Source of the DNA: Cohnella thermotolerans DSM 17683
Lineage (GTDB): Bacteria > Bacillota > Bacilli > Paenibacillales > Paenibacillaceae
DNA: 64,000 bases
Assembly (NCBI RefSeq): GCF_000429825.1
Contig: NZ_AUCP01000001.1
Location: forward strand, 124,001 to 188,000
Reading direction: 5' to 3'
Shown: positions 35,968-42,411 of the stretch, piece by piece
Numbering within the stretch: position 1 is the first letter of the stretch
How the letters are laid out: every line of letters begins with the position of its first letter
Program-made: the position numbers and the translations under genes
The notes under the pieces: generated by a model
Databases searched by the model: none
Told to the model about the DNA's origin: nothing
What the model saw: only the letters and a program-made list of their open reading frames with translations

Positions 35968-36157
35968 GCCCGCTCACCGGCTCCCGCGCCAGAATGCCCT
36001 CCGTCCGGAACGTCCGCGGCCCTTGCCTCGTATGATCGTACGCCCGTACCCGGTCCCCGCGCACGGAATGTACGGTAATTCTTCGCTGGGTAAACCGGCC
36101 TTTGCGATCCAGGTAGATGATGTCGATGGTCAGTCCAACGCACTTCTCCATGGACAT
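35957..36157 (-). CDS. Small YolD-like protein
   Basis: 66-residue beta-rich protein (TIDIIYLDRKGRFTQRRI, then RAYDHTRQGPRTFRTEGIL) resembling YolD-like/WYL-type small domains that accompany UvrX polymerases in Firmicutes. Start ATG 36157 is 8 bases after GGAGG. First gene of the SOS cassette and coupled to the polymerase by overlap. The assignment rests on weak similarity and context. Confidence 0.7.
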   Translation of the reverse strand: MSMEKCVGLTIDIIYLDRKGRFTQRRITVHSVRGDRVRAYDHTRQGPRTFRTEGILAREPVSGHAS

Positions 36158-36187
36158 GACTGTCGCCTCCATTCTCGCTCCGTAAGG

Positions 36188-36231
36188 GAACGTTTGTTCC
36201 TATTTTATTACGAACAATTGTTCCCTTTCAA
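36188..36231 (-). promoter_or_regulatory. SOS promoter with two LexA boxes
   Basis: Minus-strand TTGAAA (36231-36226) and TAAAAT (36207-36202), spacer 18. Two LexA boxes, GAACAATTGTTC (36212-36223, in the spacer) and GAACAAACGTTC (36188-36199, just after the -10), both fit GAAC-N4-GTTC. Controls the YolD/polymerase/unknown unit. Confidence 0.9.
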
Positions 36232-36408
36232 CAGAGAATTTATTCCTCTTCGCAAATTCCGCAGGCGCCCGCTCCGCGGCAGTTTCGGAAGCTGGAACAA
36301 TTTATCGGAGCCGAGGGAAGGCGGGACGCCGCTCTTACGGGAAGAGCCGGCGTTCGGGCGGATCGTTTTTGGCGTGATTTTATGCGCGTTCCGAGCTACA
36401 ATAGACGA

Positions 36409-36449
36409 CGGGCGTCCGGATGGCGGATCGAATCCGCGCCGGACGCCCG
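36409..36449 (+). promoter_or_regulatory. Large hairpin upstream of the 64-residue protein gene
   Basis: Perfect 11-base stem (36409-36419 with 36439-36449) enclosing a second 6-base stem GCGGAT/ATCCGC. It lies between a -10-like TACAAT (36397-36402) and the start codon, so it would fold in the leader RNA. The part 36232-36396 shows nothing else. Confidence 0.55.
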
Positions 36450-36477
36450 ACTTGAATAGCAAGGAGAGGTCGGCGAT

Positions 36478-36672
36478 ATGCGAACGAGCGATCAAATCAA
36501 GCGGAAATACAACGAGCTGGCCGCGCAGAAAAAAACGCTGGAAGCCAGACTGGCCGACGCCGGTCCCGGCGAAGGGACGGAGGCCGTCCGGGCCCATATT
36601 GCGCGGCTGGACGAGCAGATGCTGCTGCTCGAATGGGTGCTGAACGAGCCGCAGGGAAGCTACCACGGCTAG
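36478..36672 (+). CDS. Small helical protein of unknown function
   Basis: 64-residue charged, probably coiled-coil protein (IKRKYNELAAQKKTLEARL, then HIARLDEQMLLLEWVLNE). ATG 36478 has AAGGAGAGG 8 bases upstream. Divergent from the SOS cassette and convergent with the tatD-like gene, whose stop is 4 bases beyond. Not recognised; no partner is obvious. Confidence 0.65.
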   Translation: MRTSDQIKRKYNELAAQKKTLEARLADAGPGEGTEAVRAHIARLDEQMLLLEWVLNEPQGSYHG

Positions 36673-36676
36673 CGGC

Positions 36677-37459
36677 TCATTCCCAATAGAAGCGCCGCGT
36701 GTTCGCCGCGATCGTCCGCTCCGCCTCCCGAACGTCCAAGCCGCGCAGCGAGGCGATCTCCCGGACGACGTCCCCCACCATGGACGGCTCCGTCGTTCTC
36801 CCCGCGAACGGCCCTTCGAACGGCCAGGGCCCGTCCGTCTCCGCCATCAGCAGCTCCAGCGGATAGGCGGCCGCCAGTTCGCGGATTTCCGGCTCGTACA
36901 GCACGTCGGGCGTCAGCGAGACGAAGTAGCCGCTTCGGATCATGCGCCGGACGGCCGACTCGCCGCCTTTGAACCAATGGAAGTGCGCCTTCCGGACGCG
37001 ATAGCGCTCCAGCAGGTCCAGCGCCTTGTCCGCGTCCTCGTATACAGCGTGCAGGGCGATCGGCCGCCCGAGCTCCGCGGCCAGCGCGACGAAGCGCTCA
37101 AGCTGCCGGACGTACGGCGCTTCGTCGAATGGCTCCCCCTTCGCCTCGGCTTCCTTGCGCGTGTAATACGGGAGCCCCACCTCGCCGATGGCGAACGGCT
37201 CGCCGGCTCGATCGCGAATCCAAGCGCAGAGACGGCTCAGCTCCTCTTCGCCCAGGGCGGGCTGCTCCGGGTGATGGCCGTACGCCGGCATCACCCGGCC
37301 GGGATGCCGCTGCGCCAGCAGGCGGTTCGTCTCGCAGGATGCCGCCCCCATCGAGACGGCGACGACGCCCGCCACGCCGGCGTCGAAAGCCTGGCGGAGA
37401 AGCTCGTCCCTCCTCTCCGCAGGATAGCCGTCCGCGTGAAGATGCGCGTCATAAAGCAT
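36677..37459 (-). CDS. TatD-family metal-dependent hydrolase
   Basis: 260-residue TIM-barrel hydrolase. Metal ligands: HLH near the start (AHLHADG), Glu in AIGEVGLPY (~92), His in ALHAVYED (~139), His in HFHWFKG (~160) and Asp in AETDGPWPF (~207). Family members are DNases or hydrolases of small amides. Its start overlaps the ABC ATPase stop by 11 bases, making it the last gene of the TPP-riboswitch operon; a role in pyrimidine-precursor salvage is possible but unproven. Confidence 0.88.
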   Translation of the reverse strand: MLYDAHLHADGYPAERRDELLRQAFDAGVAGVVAVSMGAASCETNRLLAQRHPGRVMPAYGHHPEQPALGEEELSRLCAWIRDRAGEPFAIGEVGLPYYTRKEAEAKGEPFDEAPYVRQLERFVALAAELGRPIALHAVYEDADKALDLLERYRVRKAHFHWFKGGESAVRRMIRSGYFVSLTPDVLYEPEIRELAAAYPLELLMAETDGPWPFEGPFAGRTTEPSMVGDVVREIASLRGLDVREAERTIAANTRRFYWE

Positions 37460-38240
37460 GTTCCGCTTCCGCCCCTTTCTGAAGCAGCTCCAGCACTTCT
37501 TCCTTCAGCCGGACGAACGCCGGCTCCTTCCAGACGTCCGCACGCCGCGGCCGGGGGAACGGCACGGCGATCTCCCGCAGCACCCGCGCCGGGCCGCGCG
37601 ACAGCACGTAGAGACGGTCGGACAGCGTGAGCGCCTCCTCGATGCTGTGCGTGACGAACAGCACCGAGCGCCGCTCCGCCTCCCACAGGTCGAGCAGCCA
37701 CGCCTGCATGTCCGCCCGCGTCAGCGCGTCCAGCGCGGCGAACGGCTCATCGAGGCACATGACGTCGCGGGGCATGAGCAGCGCGCGCAGGAACGAGACG
37801 CGCTGCTGCATTCCGCCCGACAGGACGTGCGGATACTCCTTCGCCACGTCGCCGAGGCCGATCCGCTCCAGCCATTGCGAGGCCAGCCGCGCCGCTTCCG
37901 CAGCTCCGACCCCCGCCGTCGTCAGGGCGGAGGATATGTTGGCCGCCACCGACATCCACGGGAACAGCGACGCCTGCTGGGGCATATAGCTGATGTGCCC
38001 CCGCTCGCCGGTCGTCTCCCGCCCTCCGATCCGGACGGTCCCTTCGTCCGGGCGCTCCACGCCGCCGATCAGCCGGAACAGCGTCGATTTGCCGCTGCCG
38101 GAAGGACCGATCAGCGTGACGAATTCGCCTTCCCGAACGTGCAGCGAGATGCGGTCGAGCACCGGGTAAGGGCGCTTGTCGCGAACGTAGCTTTTGGAGA
38201 CGGCCTGCAGCTCCAGCTTCGGCTCGGCAAGCTCGCTCAT
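37449..38240 (-). CDS. Thiamine-precursor ABC transporter ATPase (ThiZ-like)
   Basis: 263-residue ATPase of the nitrate/sulfonate/HMP class. Walker A GPSGSGKST at 45-53, Q-loop PQQASLFPWM, signature LSGGMQQR (140-147), Walker B MCLDEPFAALD (161-171) and H-loop His198. ATG 38240 is 9 bases after AAGGAGG and overlaps the permease stop by 4 bases. Riboswitch control indicates import of a thiamine precursor, likely hydroxymethylpyrimidine or formylaminopyrimidine. Confidence 0.92.
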   Translation of the reverse strand: MSELAEPKLELQAVSKSYVRDKRPYPVLDRISLHVREGEFVTLIGPSGSGKSTLFRLIGGVERPDEGTVRIGGRETTGERGHISYMPQQASLFPWMSVAANISSALTTAGVGAAEAARLASQWLERIGLGDVAKEYPHVLSGGMQQRVSFLRALLMPRDVMCLDEPFAALDALTRADMQAWLLDLWEAERRSVLFVTHSIEEALTLSDRLYVLSRGPARVLREIAVPFPRPRRADVWKEPAFVRLKEEVLELLQKGAEAEHAL

Positions 38241-39025
38241 GCGGATTTCCCTCCTTGCGGGGCCGTGCGGCGCGGGCGCCAGCGAATCGCCAGCCGCTCC
38301 AGCAGCGCGGCGGCGCCGTAGAACGCCAGCGCCAGAGCCACGATGCAAATAAGCGCGGAGAAGACCCCTTCGGTATCGTAGCCTTTGGACTTGAGCACGA
38401 GATAATGGCCGATCCCTTCGCTCGCCCCGAGCCACTCGGCCACGATGACGGCCGTGACGCTGTACGTCGCCGTCAGCTTCAGGCCGGTGAAGAAAGAAGG
38501 CAGCGACGCCGGCAGCTCCAGCCGCCGGAGCACCTCCCAGCGGCTCGCCCCGATCATCGCCAAATATTCGCGCAGATGCGGCTCCGCCTGTCCGAGCCCG
38601 GCCAGCATCGACCAGGCGACAGGGAAGAAGCAGACAAGCACGAGCAAAATGAGCTTGGGCAGGAGGCCGAACCCGAACCAGACGATCAGCAGCGGCCCGA
38701 GCGCGATCAGCGGAATGTTCTGCGTGATGATGATAATTGGAGACAACGCCGCCCGAACGCCCGGGATGAGATGGAACAGCAGCGCGGCGGCCACGCCGAA
38801 CGCGACGCCGAGCCCGACGCCCTTCAGCGCGAGCCGCAGCGTAAACCAGAGCTGGCCGGCCAGCCGGGGGGCGTCTTCCGCCATATGCCGGGCAATGCTC
38901 GAGGGGGCGGGCAAAATCCACGGGTCCACCCGGAGCAGCCGGCAGCACGCTTCCCAGACGAGGACGAACAGAACGAGCGTCCCGGCGGGAAGCAGCGCCC
39001 TCCGCCATCCCGTCTTACTTGCCAT
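38237..39025 (-). CDS. Thiamine-precursor ABC transporter permease (ThiX-like)
   Basis: 262-residue BPD-type permease with about six helices. The EAA loop that contacts the ATPase is EYLAMIGASRWEVLRRLELPASLPSF in pieces near residues 150-175. Start ATG 39025 overlaps the end of the thiamine-binding-protein gene by 11 bases; its own ribosome site is weak, so coupled translation is likely. Confidence 0.9.
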   Translation of the reverse strand: MASKTGWRRALLPAGTLVLFVLVWEACCRLLRVDPWILPAPSSIARHMAEDAPRLAGQLWFTLRLALKGVGLGVAFGVAAALLFHLIPGVRAALSPIIIITQNIPLIALGPLLIVWFGFGLLPKLILLVLVCFFPVAWSMLAGLGQAEPHLREYLAMIGASRWEVLRRLELPASLPSFFTGLKLTATYSVTAVIVAEWLGASEGIGHYLVLKSKGYDTEGVFSALICIVALALAFYGAAALLERLAIRWRPRRTAPQGGKSA

Positions 39026-39320
39026 CGGGGTATTTCTGCAGCAGCCGCGCCATCGAGGCGTTGCCGGCCGCATCCACCGACAGCTTGATTTGCGACAGCA
39101 CGGACGGGCTGCCCAGCTCGAACATGGCCGCGTTCATGGCCTTGACGATGTCGAGCAGCCGGTCGAGGTCCCCTTCCATCGTCGTCTCCAGCGGCCCGAC
39201 GCGGTAAGGAACGCCGGACGCCTTAATGATCTCGATCGCCCGATCGACGTACGGAACGATGTCGTCATCCCCCTGCTTCAGCTTGGGCAAAATTTGAATG
39301 CTCAGCAGCGCTTGCGCCAT
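39015..39320 (-). CDS. MTH1187/DUF77-family thiamine-binding protein
   Basis: 101-residue small ferredoxin-like protein of the MTH1187/YkoF-like family (PF01910), which binds thiamine or its HMP part in the cytosol. Seen: ALLSIQILPKLK at the start and GVPYRVGPLETTMEGDLDRLL in the middle. ATG 39320 follows AGGAGGAG. Placed between the binding lipoprotein and the permease, a common layout in Firmicute thiamine operons. Confidence 0.88.
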   Translation of the reverse strand: MAQALLSIQILPKLKQGDDDIVPYVDRAIEIIKASGVPYRVGPLETTMEGDLDRLLDIVKAMNAAMFELGSPSVLSQIKLSVDAAGNASMARLLQKYPDGK

Positions 39321-39373
39321 CCTGAACTCCTCCTGAACGATCCGGATAACGGATAAGAATTATAAAGGAACCA

Positions 39374-40465
39374 TTACGGATTTTGCGGCAAAAACTCGTT
39401 CGTAAACATCGCGTTGTAGTCGAGATCGGCCTTGAGCAGCCCGTGCTCCTTCAGAAATTCGCCGTAGCCGGACCATACTTCCGCCTTCTGCTCGCCCCAG
39501 CGCGGCGCATCGTCCTGATACTTCGAAGCGAGCCACTTCTGGCTGGCTTTGACGAGATCGGCGTTCAAATCCGGAACCGCCTTGAGCAGAATATCCGCCG
39601 CCTCGTCCGGGTGGTCGATCGCGTACCGATAGCCTTCCGAAGCTCCTTCCACGAAGGCGCGGACGACGTCCGGCTTGTCCTGGATCATCTTCTCGTTCGT
39701 CTCCAGGATCGGCGTATAGTAATCCAGCTTCTTGTCGAAGTCCGACAGATACACCATGTTCAGCTTGACGCCCCGCTGCTCGGCTTCGATGCCTGTCCAG
39801 GCGTAGAAAATCCACTCGAAATCGATGTCTTTCTTGACCGCGGTGAAAAAGTCGGCGGTGCCGGCGTTGACGAATTTCACTTTGCTCACGTCCGCGCCCT
39901 GCTGCTTCATCATCGAGCCGATGACCGCTTCCTCCGCGGGAGAGCCCCAGCCGCCGTACGTATGGCCTTCGAAGTCCTTCGGCTCCTTGATGTTCTTCTC
40001 CGCGGGAGAAGCGAAGCCCGACGTATTATGCTGGATAATCGCCGCCAGCGAGACGAGCGGCAGCTTCTGCTCGCGGGCCAGCGTCAGCCCCTCCTGGGCG
40101 CCGACGCCGAATTCGGCCGCTCCGCTCGCCACCATGGCGTCCGCCCCGCTCTCCGGCGGCTGCACGATGTCGACCTTCAGCCCGCGCTTCTCCCAGAAGC
40201 CCTCGGCCGCCGCAACGTACAGCCCCGTATGGTTCGTGTTCGGCGTCCAGTCGAGGACGACCTTGACTTCGCCGAGCGACTTCGGCGCTTCCGAAGACGC
40301 CGGAGCGGACGCAGAAGCGGATGCGCTCGGCGAACCTTCCGGCGACGCCGCCGGGGAGGACGCCCCTCCGTTCGAGCCGCCCCCGCTTCCGCAGCCCGCC
40401 AGAACGGCCAGCGCCGCCAGCGCCGCAATCCCCTTGCCTTTCCAGGCTATTGCTTTCTCTCTCAT
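39374..40465 (-). CDS. NMT1/THI5-like substrate-binding lipoprotein for a thiamine precursor (ThiY-like)
   Basis: 363-residue binding protein. Lipobox LAGC with Cys25, then a Ser/Ala/Pro-rich linker to ~residue 62. The mature part starts VVLDWTPNTNHTGLYVAAAEGFW, the hallmark of the NMT1/THI5-like HMP-precursor receptors, with QEGLTLAREQKLPLVSLAAI downstream. Function is to capture the pyrimidine precursor outside the cell. Preceded by the TPP riboswitch leader, so repressed when thiamine diphosphate is abundant. Confidence 0.92.
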   Translation of the reverse strand: MREKAIAWKGKGIAALAALAVLAGCGSGGGSNGGASSPAASPEGSPSASASASAPASSEAPKSLGEVKVVLDWTPNTNHTGLYVAAAEGFWEKRGLKVDIVQPPESGADAMVASGAAEFGVGAQEGLTLAREQKLPLVSLAAIIQHNTSGFASPAEKNIKEPKDFEGHTYGGWGSPAEEAVIGSMMKQQGADVSKVKFVNAGTADFFTAVKKDIDFEWIFYAWTGIEAEQRGVKLNMVYLSDFDKKLDYYTPILETNEKMIQDKPDVVRAFVEGASEGYRYAIDHPDEAADILLKAVPDLNADLVKASQKWLASKYQDDAPRWGEQKAEVWSGYGEFLKEHGLLKADLDYNAMFTNEFLPQNP

Positions 40466-40554
40466 GTCGATCTCCCTCTCCTTGGCAAATGCAAAAATGC
40501 GAGACTTCCCTCAACGCGACCCGGGCAAAACCGTCTGCGGCGGCTTCGGACGAC

Positions 40555-40584
40555 GAAAAAACGCCCCCCGATCCCGGAGGGCGT
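40555..40584 (-). terminator. Riboswitch-linked terminator in the thiamine leader
   Basis: ACGCCC-T-CC/GG-G-GGGCGT stem (40561-40584) followed by TTTTTT on the minus strand, 90 bases before the coding region. Fits termination when the riboswitch is bound. Confidence 0.8.
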
Positions 40585-40707
40585 CCAACGATTCACGGAC
40601 GACTATGCGAGGCGGTCTTCCCGAAGCCGCCCGCGCCTTCCACCTCCGCGCCGAACGCGCGGACACGCCAAGGGACGCGCTTAAGGCGCGTCCCAGCGGT
40701 TATAGGT

Positions 40708-40803
40708 GCAAAGCAACTGCCTCCGCTGGAATTATCCAGATCAGGTCTGACGGTCGAAAGCGGATTAGCTTCCCTCTCAGCCAAGTTCCCTCAGCTCCCG
40801 CGT
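40708..40803 (-). ncRNA. TPP riboswitch (THI element)
   Basis: Minus-strand RNA contains GGGAGCTGAGG, GGCTGAGAGGGAAGC (CTGAGA at 40780-40775) and the diagnostic ACCTGATCTGGATAAT (40746-40731) closed by CCAGCGGAGG. Just downstream CCGCTGG (40699-40693) can pair with CCAGCGG of the aptamer (40729-40723), and a 9-base hairpin (40694-40672) overlaps it, so mutually exclusive folds are available. Controls the thiamine-precursor transporter operon. Confidence 0.95.
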
Positions 40804-40835
40804 AACGTATGCGGTTGTCTTTTGTCTCGTCCTTC

Positions 40836-40864
40836 ATCATAATCCTTTCGCGTCGGGAGGTCAA
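40836..40864 (-). promoter_or_regulatory. Promoter of the TPP-riboswitch operon
   Basis: Minus-strand TTGACC (40864-40859) and TATGAT (40841-40836), spacer 17; start near 40829, about 26 bases before the aptamer. Confidence 0.85.
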
Positions 40865-41000
40865 TACGTTCCGGGCGGCGTTCGGGGGCTCCCCCTGCCC
40901 GGACTTAAATTTGTGTCATCGCATTGAATAGTTCGTCCATTCGGGAGCGGACGAGTTGTCATGCGATAAATTATCGAAAAACGAAAGGAGGTGGAAAAGT

Positions 41001-41033
41001 ATGGGCCGCTTTGAGGCTGTCCCCGACTTATAA
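41001..41033 (+). other. Ten-codon open frame with a very strong ribosome site, possible toxin remnant
   Basis: AAAGGAGGTG lies 7 bases before ATG 41001, but the frame (MGRFEAVPDL) stops after ten codons, followed by a hairpin AAAGCC/GGCTTT. The first seven residues resemble the start of holin-like toxins. The rest of the 480-base gap 40865-41345 shows only a -10-like TATAAT (41307-41312) before the SRAP gene. Confidence 0.35.
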
Positions 41034-41345
41034 AAGCCTGACCATGGCTTTCCGGTTTAGAAATATCAAGACCACTGGATTCATCCAACCTCTCCCGTAC
41101 AATTTTGCCGGCAGCCCCTAGACCTTCTTGTAATTCCATAGCATCGCTTATTATACGGTTCGATAAGAGCGGGCAGATGTAATGCGTCCGGACAGCCGTC
41201 CGGCGGCAATCCCGCCATGTTGTCCTTCGCATTCCAGCTGTTCCGGGACACGACTCCTCCGTAATTTGGCGTTCGGAACCGGATAGGATGGACAGGCGGA
41301 TTCCGTTATAATGAGAGGAAATCGGATGAATCGGAGGAGCCTTCC

Positions 41346-42050
41346 ATGTGCGGCAGATACACGATTACGGTGACGCTGGAAGACCTGATGGCCCGCTATT
41401 TCGCGGAAAATACGGGGATTCCGTTCCTGGAACCGAGATACAATGTGGCGCCCGGGCAGCTCGTTCCCGCCGTCCTGAGCGACGGCAGACGCAACCGGCT
41501 AGGGCTGCTGAGGTGGGGGCTCGTCCCTCCCTGGGCGGACGATCCCAAAGTCGGCTATAAGATGATCAACGCGCGGGCCGAGACGGTCGAGGAGCGTCCG
41601 TCCTACCGCGAGGCCTATCGAAGCAAGCGCTGCCTGCTGCCGGCCGACGGCTTCTACGAATGGAAGAAGACGCCCGGCGAGAAGAGCCGGCCGTTCCGGA
41701 TCCGTCTGAAGACGGGAGGGCTGTTCAGCATGGCAGGCCTGTACGAGACGTGGACGGCGCCGGACGGATCGAAGCTGCACACATGCGCCGTGCTGACAAC
41801 CGAGCCGAACGGGCTGATGGCCGGCATCCACGACAGGATGCCGGTCATCCTCCGGCCGGAGGACGAGCCGTTGTGGCTGGACCGCCGGCTGGGAGACCCC
41901 GGAAAGCTGCGGAAGCTTCTCGTTCCGTACCCGGCGGATGAGATGGAGGCTTACGAAGTATCCGACCGGGTCGGCCGGGCCTATAACGACGATCCCGGCT
42001 GCATCGAGAGGGTCGGCGAACAGATGAGCCTGCCGTTGGACCCTGCTTAA
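41346..42050 (+). CDS. SOS response-associated peptidase (SRAP/YedK/HMCES family)
   Basis: 234-residue SRAP domain protein that caps abasic sites in single-stranded DNA through a covalent thiazolidine bond to Cys2. Starts MCGRYTI so Cys2 is exposed after Met removal; catalytic Asn33 (YNVAPGQ), Asn75 (INARAET), Glu105 (ADGFYEW) and His162 (GIHDRMPVIL) are all present. ATG 41346 follows GGAGGAG. A -10 lies upstream but no LexA box was found. The stop overlaps the convergent spoVIF-like stop by 3 bases. Confidence 0.95.
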   Translation: MCGRYTITVTLEDLMARYFAENTGIPFLEPRYNVAPGQLVPAVLSDGRRNRLGLLRWGLVPPWADDPKVGYKMINARAETVEERPSYREAYRSKRCLLPADGFYEWKKTPGEKSRPFRIRLKTGGLFSMAGLYETWTAPDGSKLHTCAVLTTEPNGLMAGIHDRMPVILRPEDEPLWLDRRLGDPGKLRKLLVPYPADEMEAYEVSDRVGRAYNDDPGCIERVGEQMSLPLDPA

Positions 42051-42334
42051 CGGAACATCGCCCAGAGTTTGAGGAGATGGAACGTATTTCTCGGATCGAT
42101 CTTCTGGGCGAGAACGAAGCTGACGATCTGCTCCTCCTGGATGTCCGTCAGCGGCTCGTTCAGAATGCGGGCGGCCGCCTTGACCCATTTCTTCACCTTC
42201 ACCCGGTCCTGCAGATCGTACTTGGTCGCTCCGTCTAGCAGCTGACTGATTTTCTCCTTCGTCGCCGGGTTTTTCATTTTGAATTTGATGCGCTCCACCA
42301 GGTCCGGCCGGATGCCGAACTTTTGCCAGCTCAT
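42047..42334 (-). CDS. Stage VI sporulation protein F-like
   Basis: 95-residue helical protein resembling SpoVIF, a mother-cell protein for spore coat assembly: short N-terminus KFGIRPDLVERIKFKM, then LQDRVKVKKWVKAAARILN and EEQIVSFVLAQ. Start ATG 42334 or GTG 42343; both have weak sites. The end FHLLKLWAMF is more hydrophobic than in Bacillus. Assignment by resemblance; moderately sure. Confidence 0.7.
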   Translation of the reverse strand: MSWQKFGIRPDLVERIKFKMKNPATKEKISQLLDGATKYDLQDRVKVKKWVKAAARILNEPLTDIQEEQIVSFVLAQKIDPRNTFHLLKLWAMFR

Positions 42335-42411
42335 TCCTTCCACGTCCCTTCGGCATAATCCCGTTTATCCTATGCCGAACGCCTGTGCAAGATGACCCCG
42401 CACGGGCCTAT

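Noticed and set aside
41265-41345. LexA box upstream of the SRAP gene
   Set aside because: Only GTTC-G-GAAC in the wrong orientation and spacing is present; no GAAC-N4-GTTC was found.
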